61,541 nucleotides of DNA from Thermoproteota archaeon (GCA_029258925.1 JAPDJV010000036.1:1-61541); one strand, 5' to 3'. Shown: positions 1-11,549, numbered from the stretch's first letter. Notes: a model not told the origin generated them from the sequence alone. Numbers and translations: made by a program.

Positions 1-520
<520 letters not shown>

Positions 521-642
521 CACTACTGCGTGCAGGAGTTCAGGCGAAATCTGGTTAGCTTATGGCGGCGTGTGGTTGTGCTATTCGATGTTCTACTATT
601 CTATTCGGCCTCCTCAGAGTAACTTATTTAAGACGTTAATCT

Positions 643-651
643 CTTTATATA
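643..651 (+). promoter_or_regulatory. Probable TATA box of the aRF1 gene
   Basis: CTTTATATA lies about 50 bases before the ATG at 700. With the usual archaeal spacing the transcript would start near 672, giving a short leader that includes the ribosome binding site GGGAGGTG (686-693). Confidence 0.5.
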
Positions 652-699
652 GGAGACACATAATCAATAACCTGCTAGTGGAATAGGGAGGTGGCTGCT

Positions 700-1953
700 A
701 TGGCTGAGGTATTAGAGAAGCCTAAGACTAGTGTAGATAGGTTTAGGCTTAGAAGACTATTGGAGGAACTCGAGAGGAAAGAAGGTAGGGGGACAGAACT
801 AATATCACTTTACATTCCACCCGGCAGAAACATAGGGGAAGTTATGAGCGATTTAAGGAAAGAGCATAGTACAGCGGGTAACATAAAGTCTAAGAGTACT
901 AGGAAAAACGTTCAAAACGCCTTGGAGAGTATAATGCAGAGACTGAAGTATTTCAGGAAAGCACCTGACACCGGGCTCGTAGTATTCTGTGGAGCAATAC
1001 CTAGAGCAGGTCCTGGAACAGAGAAGATTGAGACTTACCTAATAATACCTCCAGAACCAGTGCCATTCTACCTATATAGATGTGATAGCAAGTTCTACGT
1101 GGCACCGTTGAAGGAGATGATTAAAGAAAAGGATGCATACGGCCTCATAGTGATAGACAGGAACGAGGCTACAATAGCTCTCCTAGTAGGGAGGAGAATA
1201 GAGATTGCAGCCTCGCTCACAAGCGGGATTCCTGGAAAACATGATCAGGGAGGTCAGAGCCAGAGGAGGTTCAGCAGGATAATAGAGCAGCTAGCTCACG
1301 AATTCTATAAGAGAGTCGGGGAGAAAGCAAGCAACATATTCTTGGAATTAGAGGACAACTTAAAAGGGGTAATAATAGGGGGTCCAGGTCCAACTAAACA
1401 GGAGTTTGCAGATGGAGACTACTTGGACTATAGGCTTAAGAAGAAGATTCTTGGAGTAGTCGACATAGGCTACAGTGGTGAAGAGGGAATATATGAGCTT
1501 GTTAGAAGAGGTGAGGAGCTGATAAAGGAGTCGAGATATGTTGAGGAACGCCAGCTAATACAGAAATTTATGGCTTACATAGCTAAGAAGCCGGATCTAG
1601 TAACTTATGGTATCAAAGAAGTGCTCGACGCACTGGATAAAGGTGTAGCTGAACTGGTGTTGATAAGTGAAGACGTGGACTTGGTGATTGTTGATGGAGA
1701 GTGCAGGGTTTGCGGAAAACCATACCACGATATTGTCAGCGAGAAGAGTATTAGAAGAGGTCAATTGAAGTGCCCCGACTGCGGGGGAGACATAGCTGTC
1801 TCAGAGGTTAAGAGCCTAGTGGATGTTATTGACAGGAAGGCTAAGGCTACTTCCACTAGAGTAGAGGTTATCAGTACTGTAACCCCCGAGGGACAACAGT
1901 TTAAGAACGTTTTTGGAGGAATAGCGGCACTACTCAGATACAAAATATCATAA
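700..1953 (+). CDS. prf1: Peptide chain release factor aRF1
   Basis: Archaeal/eukaryotic class I release factor, which recognises all three stop codons in the ribosomal A site and triggers peptide release. The NIKS motif of the stop-codon reading domain is near residue 61 and the GGQ motif of the hydrolysis domain near residue 184 (GKHDQGGQSQ). The C-terminal domain carries two CxxC pairs (CRVCG and CPDCG). Length of about 417 residues is normal. I chose ATG 700 over GTG 691 because GGGAGGTG sits 6-7 bases before 700. It converges with, and overlaps by 6 bases, the recombinase gene that follows. Confidence 0.95.
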   Translation: MAEVLEKPKTSVDRFRLRRLLEELERKEGRGTELISLYIPPGRNIGEVMSDLRKEHSTAGNIKSKSTRKNVQNALESIMQRLKYFRKAPDTGLVVFCGAIPRAGPGTEKIETYLIIPPEPVPFYLYRCDSKFYVAPLKEMIKEKDAYGLIVIDRNEATIALLVGRRIEIAASLTSGIPGKHDQGGQSQRRFSRIIEQLAHEFYKRVGEKASNIFLELEDNLKGVIIGGPGPTKQEFADGDYLDYRLKKKILGVVDIGYSGEEGIYELVRRGEELIKESRYVEERQLIQKFMAYIAKKPDLVTYGIKEVLDALDKGVAELVLISEDVDLVIVDGECRVCGKPYHDIVSEKSIRRGQLKCPDCGGDIAVSEVKSLVDVIDRKAKATSTRVEVISTVTPEGQQFKNVFGGIAALLRYKIS

Positions 1954-2934
1954 TCTGATCCCGCAGTAAGGACAGAACGATGCGTCTGGAGGCACAGTTC
2001 TCCCGCAACTTCTACAAGTCTTCATTCCACTCCTGCTCCCATCTAGGAAGGCTGCTAGATAGGCCTTTCTTAAGTCCTCTCTATGTAAATGAGTGTATAT
2101 CTGGGTAACTTTAACATCGCTGTGGCCCAGAATTCTCTGGAGAGCCATGACATTCAAGCCCCTTCTCAGAGCATTCGTTGCAAAAGTGTGTCTCAGAACG
2201 TGGGGTCTAATCCTCGAGGAGTCTAAGCCAGCTCTCTCCGCAAGCTTCTTCAATCTCTTCCAGAGACCAACATATGTTAACGGGATCAGTCTGTCTCCTG
2301 GCTTAAGCTTTCTCAGAGATATCCACACTGAGAGAAGTTCTCCGAGTACGGGGGTAAAGAACACCGTCCTCTTCTCCCCATACTTCCCTTCTCTAACAAC
2401 AATCTCGCCTAGAGATAGATCTATGTCTCTAACTCTAATAGACAAGGCTTCCCCTGCTCTAAGACCTGTTTCACATAGTAGTCTGATTATAATTATGTCT
2501 AGCAGATCTCTTGCAGCCTCCTCAAGTCTGGAAAGCTCTTCTTCAGATAGCGCATCGACTTCTCTGCTACGTGGAGCTCTTACAACGGAAACTTTTACCG
2601 GTAGTCCAGCCCACTTCAAGAATCCTCTGAGGAAGAGAGTATAGTAGTGTAGAGTTATCCTCGTTCTCCTACCGCTCCTCCTAGAATTCCTCTTCCTAGG
2701 AAAACCTCTGCGAATCCTATCTGCCTTCCACTTATCCACCAGCTCTTCAGAAACTTCCCTAAGACACTTGATACCCGAGTATTCTAAGAAATCCGATATG
2801 GCGGCTCTATAGGCTTTAACGGTCTTCTCGCTAGCGCCGGAAGCCAGTAGGGCATTGAGGAATACCTCTAAAGCCTCCCAAACATCTCTATCTAAAATAT
2901 CTCTGGGAGGATCCGCCAAGTCGAACTTAACCAT
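1948..2934 (-). CDS. xerA: XerA-like tyrosine recombinase with C-terminal zinc ribbon
   Basis: Site-specific tyrosine recombinase; archaeal XerA resolves chromosome dimers, and that is the likely role. An N-terminal SAM-like core-binding domain (about residues 15-115) precedes the catalytic domain. All catalytic residues are visible: R159 (ETGLRAGE), K184, H245 and R248 (HVLRHT), H271 (LGHSD) and the nucleophile Y280. After the catalytic domain, four cysteines (C307, C310, C321, C324) form a zinc ribbon, which is not part of the basic Xer fold. No element or tRNA att site is evident nearby, so it looks like a housekeeping gene rather than a prophage integrase. Confidence 0.88.
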   Translation of the reverse strand: MVKFDLADPPRDILDRDVWEALEVFLNALLASGASEKTVKAYRAAISDFLEYSGIKCLREVSEELVDKWKADRIRRGFPRKRNSRRSGRRTRITLHYYTLFLRGFLKWAGLPVKVSVVRAPRSREVDALSEEELSRLEEAARDLLDIIIIRLLCETGLRAGEALSIRVRDIDLSLGEIVVREGKYGEKRTVFFTPVLGELLSVWISLRKLKPGDRLIPLTYVGLWKRLKKLAERAGLDSSRIRPHVLRHTFATNALRRGLNVMALQRILGHSDVKVTQIYTHLHREDLRKAYLAAFLDGSRSGMKTCRSCGRTVPPDASFCPYCGIRL

Positions 2935-3060
2935 AATCCACCATCAAGAGAATCCTTCCAGCACTTAAGCTTAAAACCTAGACTCCTAGTAATACTGCGT
3001 GAAGGTACAGGGATCTCGCTCACCATGATCCTTGAATTAAATTAACTGGGGTGAAGTTAA

Positions 3061-3789
3061 GTGACAGTTAACTTAACCATCAACCCGCCTAGAAGCATGG
3101 TGGTTAAGCTAAGCGGCCACCTATCCACACCGAGCCACGTAGAGCTCATAGCGGAGTACGCTAACATAATAAGAGAGCTCTGGGTTCGCGGAGTAAGGCT
3201 CTCAGTAGTTGTTGGAGGAGGAGATACTGCTAGAGAATACATTAGCGCAGCCAGAACTCTAGGAGGAGACGAGACGACACTCGACAGAATAGGTGCAATG
3301 GTAGCTAGATTAAACGCTATGCTCCTAATATCAGCCCTACCCGCCATAGCCTACCCGAAACCACCTGAAAACCTGGAGGAATTCCTTGAAGCCCACGCAA
3401 CTGGGAAAATAGTTGTTTCAGGAGGATTCCAGCCGGGGCAGTCAACAAACGCTGTTTCAGCCCTAATAGCGGAGTCGATGAGAGCAGACATACTAGTAAA
3501 CCTAACGACGGTGGATGCCGTTTACACTGAAGATCCAGCAGTGAAGCCAGGCGCAAAACCGCTAACTAAAATAACTATAAGTGAATTGGAGGAAATACTG
3601 ATGAAAAACATCGATTACAGAGCTGGAAAATACAAGCTAATGGATCCCCTAAGCATCATGATAGTTAAGAGAAGTGGGATACCACTAGTAATAGCTGACG
3701 GAAGAAAACCTGAAAATCTGATTAAAATAGCAGAAGGCAGAATACCTGGAACGCTAGTAGTTCCAGACATTGAATCCGAAGACCGTTAA
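3061..3789 (+). CDS. pyrH: UMP (uridylate) kinase
   Basis: Amino-acid-kinase-fold enzyme that phosphorylates UMP to UDP in pyrimidine synthesis. The N-terminal VVKLSGHL and the VVVGGGDTAREY stretch form the phosphate-binding region; the TTVDAVYTEDP segment is typical of the family. Length of 243 residues fits archaeal PyrH. Start is GTG 3061, supported by GGGGTGA at 3048-3054. It is followed by an inverted repeat that probably ends its transcript. Confidence 0.92.
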   Translation: MTVNLTINPPRSMVVKLSGHLSTPSHVELIAEYANIIRELWVRGVRLSVVVGGGDTAREYISAARTLGGDETTLDRIGAMVARLNAMLLISALPAIAYPKPPENLEEFLEAHATGKIVVSGGFQPGQSTNAVSALIAESMRADILVNLTTVDAVYTEDPAVKPGAKPLTKITISELEEILMKNIDYRAGKYKLMDPLSIMIVKRSGIPLVIADGRKPENLIKIAEGRIPGTLVVPDIESEDR

Positions 3790-3800
3790 CTTAGCAGAAC

Positions 3801-3849
3801 AATACAGGTGCAACACTTCACGCAATAACCATTGTTCCCCACCTGTATT
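3801..3849. terminator. Inverted repeat between converging genes
   Basis: AATACAGGTG (3801-3810) is the perfect reverse complement of CACCTGTATT (3840-3849), with a 29-base loop. It lies between the converging pyrH and DUF362 genes, so a shared transcription end or RNA-stabilising hairpin is the simplest reading. No T-run follows directly. Confidence 0.45.
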
Positions 3850-4031
3850 CAGAAAAGTTGAGTATTCAAATTAACTTCGGACAGGTTATTCACAAGTAGG
3901 AGACAGTGGAAGTCGAGAAACCAGGTATACAGGAATCGCCCCAAATAAAATGCTTTCAGAAACACTTTCTAAAACTGGTCATAGTGAATTATAGTTTAGA
4001 CTACTCAAAACACTGCAACACTGGTTTCAGC

Positions 4032-5018
4032 TCACAATTTTATGAGCTCGTATTCAGTGGAACCTAGCCCTATTTCCTGGGCACGCTTTACTTGCCTATA
4101 AGGGTCTATTTTGTGTATTTTCTCGAACAGTCTTGGTTTAACCTCATCTATGAGGTCTAGTGATGCTTTGTCTACTGCAACAATGTCTCTTGAAGCCAGA
4201 TAGCCTATGTCGGGACATATTATTGGGCCGGCTCTGGGATCGCAGTCGCATGACCTCGTTATATTCTTTAGGACGTTAACGTAGATAACCTGCTTACCTG
4301 AAATACATGCCTTAGTTGCTAGGGCAAGCAGGTCTTGGAGATTTCCTATTCTACACGTTAATGCCCCTGTTGGACAGGAGGCCGCGCAATTGCCGCATCC
4401 ACCGCACTTCCTATAGTTAATCTCCACTCGGTCACCCTTAATGGTTATTGCGTTGAGGGGACATATGGATGCACATGTCCCACACAAACTGCACTTACTT
4501 GGATCGTATACGGGCTTAGCTCCGTTATGCATGAATTTCTTAGTATTCTTCGTCACACCCCCCATTCCAAGATTCTTTATTGCACCTCCGAAACCAGCTA
4601 GAATGTGTCCTTTGACGTGGGAGACTACTACCATGCACTCGCTGTTGTAAATGTTCTCTACGACCTCAAATGTGAAGTCATTTAATGATGTGGGAAAACC
4701 TTTATCATCAATCACTATAGGACACTTGATGTTTCTTTTAGTGAAGCCATGTAGCGAAGCCACTATTCTATATCCTAGAACTGTTGCTCTGGGAGCGGTA
4801 TATGCTACAGTACTGTCGAGAATGAAGGGTTCAGCATCCGCTTTTCTCAACTCGCTCACGATAAGTCTTATGAAGTTCGGTTTCACGTAGTACCTGTTGC
4901 CGATTTCGCCCATATGGACTTTCACTGGAACCCTCATACCTGAGAAGTCTCCAATACCCAGTTCCTTCAGAACCAAACCTATCTTATCCTGATCCTTGAA
5001 GTAGTAGACCTTACTCAT
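4032..5018 (-). CDS. DUF362 protein with two 4Fe-4S clusters
   Basis: The N-terminal two thirds match the DUF362 family (conserved stretches such as VSHVKGHILAGFGGAIKNLG). A ferredoxin-type pair of clusters follows: CSLCGTCASICP and CGGCGNCAASCP. The reaction is not established for this family; an iron-sulfur redox role is inferred. GTG 5033 is also possible, but ATG 5018 is preferred because GTGAGG lies 9 bases upstream of it. The gene stands alone, converging with pyrH. Confidence 0.85.
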   Translation of the reverse strand: MSKVYYFKDQDKIGLVLKELGIGDFSGMRVPVKVHMGEIGNRYYVKPNFIRLIVSELRKADAEPFILDSTVAYTAPRATVLGYRIVASLHGFTKRNIKCPIVIDDKGFPTSLNDFTFEVVENIYNSECMVVVSHVKGHILAGFGGAIKNLGMGGVTKNTKKFMHNGAKPVYDPSKCSLCGTCASICPLNAITIKGDRVEINYRKCGGCGNCAASCPTGALTCRIGNLQDLLALATKACISGKQVIYVNVLKNITRSCDCDPRAGPIICPDIGYLASRDIVAVDKASLDLIDEVKPRLFEKIHKIDPYRQVKRAQEIGLGSTEYELIKL

Positions 5019-5196
5019 ACTAATGTTCCTCACAAGATTTACTCAATCTTCATTACTTTAAAGATTTATATTAAGTTATGGATATTTGTGAGGATTCGAA
5101 CTAGGTTGCCTAGGAGGCAATGTTTAGACTATTATCTAAGATTTCATCGCGAGCGTTCTGAGACACCTGTTTCAAGGGACTTGGAGAACAGTGATG

Positions 5197-5547
5197 CTAT
5201 TCACCCTCACGTTTTAGCTCATCATATATCTTGTTGAGGACTTCAACAAGCTTACCTATCCTCCACCCCTCTTCCATGGCCCCCTGTATACTGTCAATAG
5301 CTTGTTCCTCGAAATCGAATCCCACGGGTTGAAGTACTCCATAATGATACTCCTTGGCAACCCTATACCTCCTCTCCCTCAACCACCCTATAATATCGTA
5401 AATATTGGTCTCTCCTCGAGGCGACCCCTCTCTAGGTAACTCGACAACCTCATATTTTCCTTCATCGGAATCGTAGCAGACAATTTTTCTAATATTAAAT
5501 AACGCCGGCTGCTCCCATCTCAAAAGCATTACACATAGAGTGACCAT
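5197..5547 (-). CDS. Small hypothetical protein
   Basis: Not recognised. A 116-residue, mostly acidic, soluble protein with a probable C-terminal helix (KLVEVLNKIYDELKREGE). No membrane segment or cysteine motif. Upstream on the minus strand are two TATA-like runs (around 5563-5570 and 5578-5585), so the start could be ATG 5547 or the internal ATG 5529. The coding frame is open and codon use matches neighbours, but no context points to a function. Confidence 0.55.
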   Translation of the reverse strand: MVTLCVMLLRWEQPALFNIRKIVCYDSDEGKYEVVELPREGSPRGETNIYDIIGWLRERRYRVAKEYHYGVLQPVGFDFEEQAIDSIQGAMEEGWRIGKLVEVLNKIYDELKREGE

Positions 5548-6216
5548 GACATTCCCTAATCTTTATAGGGGCCTCGCATTTAAAATTAGTTTCTACATCT
5601 ACTTCCGGCTTGAAACACTATATTGTATAATACAGTGTTTCCATGAGGTCCGCTCGATCTACTTTTTAGATCGAAACAGTTTTGACTCGCATAATGCTGT
5701 CGTAAATTCGAGTTCCGCCCTTGTGATGTTACTCTCCCGAACATTTTTCGTATTTGGTAATAAATTTTATGAATGGTCTTATGCATATAATTTATATACT
5801 GTTTCTAATTGTTTGTAATACCATGGACAGGTACCTACTACTGTTCGGTAAAAACGCCCTACCCGATGACATACATCGCCCTACTAGAAGAGACCCCTAT
5901 GACGTGTCCTTTCATTCCCAGAGGAAGACGATGAGAAGAGGGGAGAGTGCTGTTGAAGCTTTGGGAACAATACATACTCCTAATCAACGGGATCCCGGAC
6001 ATGTTAGCGTTGGATTATAGAGGCCTGAGGTTAATGAGTGGAGTAGAAACCGGGCTCTTCGTAACGTTTACTAGTAGCTCTAAGGTCTTCATGCAAGGTG
6101 AAGAGCGTGTAGATAAGGCTAACTCCATGAATTTAAATGGAGTTGGATGCTTGCTCTAGGTGTCCGCACTCAAACTCGATGCTCCAACGTTATTGAACAT
6201 ATGTTAGGTGAATAGA
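5548..6216. other. Gene-poor stretch upstream of the decayed glutamate synthase operon
   Basis: No intact gene can be defended. From about 5822 to 6159 the plus strand has coding-like pieces in different frames: one begins MDRYLLLFGKN at 5823, another (5947-6159) reads with LWEQYILLINGIPDMLALDY. They may be the remains of a gene that belonged to the decayed operon that follows, but I do not recognise a family. The last bases hold AGGTGAAT, a ribosome binding site for the ATG at 6217. Confidence 0.4.
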
Positions 6217-7594
6217 ATGCGGTGTAGAGCGAGAAGCGTCTTCAAAAGGTATCGCATAGAGGTCAGAGAGACCCCTCCGAAGGTTAAGTTGCCTCCGAAG
6301 TTCCTAGTTAAACGCTACAATAACTGTACAAACGAGCAGGAATGCGTTGTAGTGTGTATATATGGTGTTCATAGAGTAAACGAGGATGGAACTATTGCTG
6401 AACCCATAAGCGAACTGTGCAGAGGGTGCCACCTATGTGTTTTAGCATGCCCAAAGAGAGCGATATCGATAGAGGTTAACCCTGAGTTTTTGAGGCTGGG
6501 CATCGTACTTCACTGCGGATAGAATAGAGAGAATCTACTTCGAAACCGAGACAGGTAGAGTGCCGGTTTCGGGAGCAGGGTACGGAGGCCCGTTTGCAGG
6601 GAGAGGATTCGACGCTATTTGGTTCGATTTCTCGGAGATCGTTAGGCCGACGAGAGACGGAATTCACGGCAGAGAGTACATTTCGACATCAGTTGACTTA
6701 GGTAGGAAGCTGCCGTACCTCGAGTTCGACGAGAATGGCGCCCTGCTATCGGATATTCCGAAGAACATTGAGATCCCTATACCGATGATCCTCGACGCTC
6801 CAACTCCCTGCGCTAGAGACAAATACCTTCAGCTATCAGTAGTGAAAGCCGCGTCTAAGCTTGACACCTTTGCCATCGTGAGAGCTGAAGGTTTCTGCGA
6901 AGAGCTAAATCCATATGTTCAATGGGTTATTCCGAGGATTCCAGCCGACTGCATAGAGGAATCAGCTGATTTGATTGCCGCATCGAGGATCGTTGAAATA
7001 GATTGCTGTGGCGATGAGGATTTCAAGGGGATCTTCGAGAGGGTGAAAGAAGAGAATCCCTCGACGCTGGTATCGTTCCGTTTCCCCTATAGCGACAGAT
7101 CTGGAATAGTAGCGGAGGCGCTGGTGAGGATCGGTGCTGATATCGTTCACTTTTACGCGAGCGATAAAAATGTTGAAGAGGGGCCCGATTACATTGTAAA
7201 GGCCATTCGATCTGTACACTTACACCTCGTCGACAGGGGGATTAGGGATCAAATAACATTCATTTCCAGCGGTGGACTGGCAGAGGCTGCACACGTCCCC
7301 AAGTCGATACTCCTCGGAGCAGACGCCGTCGCTATTGGTCTGGCATACCAGGTGGCCCTGGGTTGCAGGGTTTGCTACGGTGAGAGAAAGTCTGAGTGTT
7401 TGGTGGAAGTGGGGAGCGCGGATATCGAGTGGGCTGTGCAGAGAATAATGAACATGGTAAACTCGTGGAGGGATCAACTGCTCGAGGTTCTCAGCGGAAT
7501 GGGGATGCGGGAAGTAAGGATACTGAGAGGTGAGGTCGGCAGGGCAATGTTCTACGAAGAACTCGAATCTAAAGTATTCGGTGGTGCAGAGTGA
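6217..7594 (+). pseudogene. Glutamate synthase domain-2-like protein (FMN barrel paralogue), frameshifted
   Basis: Two frames together give one protein. The first part (to about 6503) has cysteines of a ferredoxin-like domain (CTNEQECVVVCIYG, CRGCHLCVLACP). The second (from about 6500 to 7594) has the archaeal glutamate-synthase signature GAGYGGPFAGRGFD and SEIVRPTRDGIHGREYIS, then a degenerate FMN-type barrel with SSGGLAEAAHVPKSILLGAD. The shift falls near CTGGGCATCG (about 6500-6508), where adding one base restores the frame. Even when intact it would be the regulatory or paralogous subunit, since the fully conserved barrel is the next gene. First of at least five adjacent damaged genes. 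TGA of this gene overlaps the next ATG. Confidence 0.82.
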
Positions 7595-9126
7595 TGCAGA
7601 GACTATTTCACTTACCAGAAGTGAAGCCAGCACCCTCCAAGTACCCTGGGAAGATAGAGAAGTACGAGGTTTTACTGGATAGATCTAAGTGTATAGCGTG
7701 CGGTGCTTGCACAGAGATTTGCGAATACATAGCATCCGCCCACTCGACTATGAAGCGTTTAAGAAGTCTGATGGCTACATTCGTTTAGTCAACCCCGAAA
7801 AGTTCTGTAAGGGTGTTGAGTGTCAGCAGTGCGTGAGGGTTTGTCTAACTAATGCTTTGTAAAGTTAGGTTAAACCCGCAGTACCTGGCACTCTGGGATT
7901 CCCGCTGGTCAGCCGACCTCATACTGTCAACTTGGGAGCAAGCTGAAAGCGGAGATGTTTCAGGAAGGTACGAGTATAGTGTCGGAAATTCAGGGGGAGG
8001 ATTTGACAGGATAATGTTCGACTTTGAGTTGAACGAGGATCCACGTGACTTCGAGTTGTTCGATGAAGACCGCGATACTTCCATAGTCCTCAATAAGAGG
8101 GACGACAGGAGGCCTAGAATAGAGATCCCAATTCCCGTATATAGCGCAGACATGTCCTTCGGGTCCATAAGCTTAAACGTGATGCTTGCGAGAGCTAAGG
8201 CTGCCAAGGCCTGGAACACGTTTGTGGGTACTGGTGAGGGCGGATACCCGGACGAGCTGATACCATACAAGGACCACGTAATAACACAAGTTGCCACAGG
8301 CCATTTTGGTGTGAATGCTGAAACCATAAAAAGAGCGAGAATCGTGGTTCTGAAGTATGCGCAGGGTGCAAAACCGGGTCTCGGCGGCCATCTACTAGCC
8401 GATAAAGTTACCCCCGATGTGGCTAGGATAAGGGAGACTGTTCCCTACGTCAGCTTGTTTTCACCGTTTCCATTCCACAATGTCTATTCTGTGGAGGATC
8501 ACTACAGGCACGTGTAGCTAATAAAGGACATAAACCCCAGAGCTCTCGTTGCAGTAAAAGTATCTACTCCCATCGACATCGACATGGTTGCTATCGGGAT
8601 CTACTATGCGGGGGCAAACATCATCCAAATAGATGGGGGTTGCGGAGGAACCGGAGCGGCGCCAGACATAGCTAAGAGAAACATCGCTATGCCCATAGAA
8701 TATGCGATCCCCATAGTCCATAACTACTTGGTGGGAGAGGGCGTGAGAGAAAAAGTGGTGATAATGGCTAGCGGGGGGATAAGGACAGCCTTCGACGTTG
8801 CCAAGGCGATTGCCTTGGGAGCCGACGGAGCTGTGACTGGAACTGCAGAATTAGTGGCACTCGGCTGTAAGAGGTGTGGGAACTGTGAGAGGGGAGGGGG
8901 TTGCCCGTCAGGAATTGCTACAACTGATCCTGTGTTAAAGCATTTAATCAATCCCGACTGGGGGGCTCAAAGGATAATAAACATGTACCGTTCGTGGAAG
9001 AAGCAGAGGAGCTATATTCTAGCAAGACTAGGCTTGGAGAACATTAGAGAGTTGCGTCCAAGCGGGATAGTCAAGTTCAAAAATAGTAGGTTTAACCACT
9101 TGATCCATCTAGACCATTTGAGGTGA
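7591..9126 (+). pseudogene. gltB2: Glutamate synthase FMN domain (GltB domain 2), frameshifts and in-frame stop
   Basis: Ferredoxin-dependent-type glutamate synthase domain 2, which would take ammonia from glutamine and make glutamate on an FMN barrel. A ferredoxin-like head (CIACGACTEIC, then in another frame CKGVECQQCVRVC) precedes the barrel: SADMSFGSISLN, KPGLGGHLL, DGGCGGTGAAPDIA, MASGGIRTAFDVAKAIALGAD, and a CGNCERGGGCP cluster-binding segment. Damage: a frame change near 7725-7733, another near 7856-7861, and an in-frame TAG at 8515-8517 between DHYRHV and LIKDIN. A conserved-looking Gly before DSRW is also Trp. Its GTGA stop overlaps the next gene's start. Confidence 0.87.
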
Positions 9127-11549
9127 GAGACTTGGTCCTCCAGCTATCTAGTAGGATAGCGACTTTAAGGAATGCGTTGCTAGGATCACTGAACGCCCCG
9201 GTCTACAAGAGCGCTGTTGAGGGCGGATGCGGCGTTATAGGAGTTGCCTGCACGGTTCCCGTAAAAGGAAGACACTTGTTGCAACCATTGCTGCAAATGC
9301 ATAATAGAGGGAATGGGAAGGGCGGAGGCATTGCGGCTGTAGGTCTTTCCCACAAGCAGCTGGGTGTTTCAAAGAGAGTTTTGAGGGAATACTACATATT
9401 GCAAGTAGCTTACCTAGACCCAGAATATAGGAGGAAAGTGGAAGAGGAGTTCATAAACCCCTATTTCACTATCGAGGTCGCCGAAAAAGTTCCAACCATT
9501 CAGGATTACAAGAGCGTGGGATTGGAGGTAAAGCCTCCGGATGTCTGGAGGTATTTTGTCGGAGTTGACGAGGACGTGTTGAACAGGTTCATTGAGAGAA
9601 GCAACCTCGAATGGCTGGATCCCCGTAGGGCGGAGGACGAGTTCGTCTATAGGAACAGCTTCGCCTTAAACAAGAAGTACTATGCTTCACTAGGCGAGAA
9701 AAAGGCGTTCGTGGTGTCTCATGGGAAGAACATGATAGTTCTGAAGATTGTGGGATACGCTGAACAGGTCATAAGATACTATCGATTAGAGGAGTTTGAA
9801 GCCAACATCTGGATCGGACATCAAAGGTATCCAACGAAAGGGAAGGTCTGGCATCCAGGAGGAGCCCACCCATTCATAGGGGTTCACGACGCGCTAGTTC
9901 GCAATGGAGACTTTGCGAACTACTACTCGATGACGGAGTACTTGAAACAGAGAAATATTTATCCACCATTCTTAACGGACACGAAGGCAGCCGCCCTTTA
10001 CTGGGATCTCTTGACAAGGGTTTACCAGTATCCTTTAGAATATGCGATTGAGGCTATTGCGCCGACGACGGAGAGAGATTTCGTTATGTTACCTGAAGAG
10101 AAGAGGAGAATATACAAGGCAATCCAGGCAACGCATATTCACGGATCACCTGATGGACCATGGTTCTTCATAATCGCTAGGAACGACCCCTACAGGAGGT
10201 GCTTCCAGCTCATAGGCATAACTGAGACTTCGATGCTGAGGCCTCAGGTTTTTGCACTTCAGGAGGGATATGTGAAGATAGGTATCATAGCATCTGAGAG
10301 ACAGGCAATCGACGCCTTACTCAGAAGCCTTGCGTTAGAGGATGACAGATTTTGCCCTGTAGCAGATCTTTACTGGTATGCTAGGGGAGGTAGCTATACT
10401 GATGGAGGCGCCTTCATTTTTACCATAGACTACGACTCTAAAGACCTTGTATGCACAGATAAATTCGGGAAAGTGATCTCCGTGGCTAAGTGGAAGAAGC
10501 CTTGTAGAAGTATTTATAGAATGGTCGTTAAGCACAATCCGAAGAATATATCGCGTGAACTGGACTACGTATTATCGAAAAAGAAGAGTTATACTGAAAT
10601 ATATGATTACATTGCGAAGAATATTAAATATTGGGATTACGATGAAGTTTTCTATGTTGCAGAATCGTTGAAGATTTTTGCTAATAGGGGGGACGAGGAG
10701 AGAACTGCTGCTATCAAAGCCTTAACGCTTCTAATAGATCGAAGATACGATGTGGGCGACAAAAAGAGGAGTTGCATAGTGTCGATATTCGAAGAGAAGC
10801 TCTTCGAGCTCTTCAGTTCAATACCCCCATAGACTCTGGTTTAAGCAGCGCCTACTGTCTGATTGATTGGGATAGTAGAAATAAGCTGAAACCACCCGTA
10901 GATCCCCGGCAGACATTAGTCATCGATGTATACGACTTCGAGCCCGAGGGAGATGGAGGTGTCTGCGGCTTTTTAGATAGAGCCTGTAGATTAGGATGGA
11001 GAAGAATTATAGCCTACAATTTCAAGGGGCAGAGGAACTTCGGAGCCGGTCTTGTGTCGAGAGATGACATGGGAATCGACATTTATGGTAGAGTCGGCGA
11101 ACTGCCTCGCTGCCTTCGCCGATGGCCCAGAATTCTACGTGCATGGAAGCGTTAAAGACTCAGTGGCCTACTGCTTCAGGTCAGGGAAAATGGTGATCTT
11201 CGGGGATGCTGGGAAAGCGTTTGGATATGGTGCAAAGGGTGGAATAGCTTTCATCTTAGGAGATCTCATTGATAGGCCTTTAATCAACGCTGTGGGAAGC
11301 GCTACTGCAGTAGTAAACGGTTCATGTAAGGATTACATGGGGGAGTCCTTTATGGCGGCAAACGGCCTCATAATCATTAACGGGGTGAAGTTTGACGAGA
11401 ATGGAAGACTTGTTGAAGAGGAAACACCTTATCATGGCGGAAACCTATTCTCCTTGGCTGCTGCCGGCGCTGTTTTCCTAAGAGACCCCTGGGGAACTGT
11501 TAGCAAAGACCAGCTTAATGGTGGTAAAATAGTCTCACTGACAAAATAG
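9123..11549 (+). pseudogene. gltB1: Glutamate synthase glutaminase (GltB domain 1) plus GXGXG domain (domain 3), frameshifted and 3'-truncated
   Basis: Residues 1-569 are an uninterrupted class II glutamine amidotransferase domain with the catalytic Cys in GGCGVIGVA and the substrate segments HQRYPTKGK and RNGDFANYY. The frame breaks in a C5 run at about 10826 (four C's would restore it) and again at about 11095-11105. Beyond, the GXGXG repeat domain of glutamate synthase is clear (YGAKGGIAFILG, NGSCKDYMGESF). The gene stops at SLTK, missing the normal C-terminal tail, because a deletion joins it to the inside of etfA. Confidence 0.87.

Noticed and set aside
5540-5818. Plus- and minus-strand frames over 5540-5818
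   Set aside because: No ribosome binding site, poor coding character and antisense overlap with each other.
8515-8517. TAG as a pyrrolysine codon in gltB2
   Set aside because: No pyl genes are in the window, the same gene has two further frame breaks, and no known glutamate synthase needs pyrrolysine at this place.
7591-11549. Programmed frameshifting in the gltB genes
   Set aside because: Breaks are many, occur in neighbouring unrelated genes too, and lack shared slippery sites or downstream structures.
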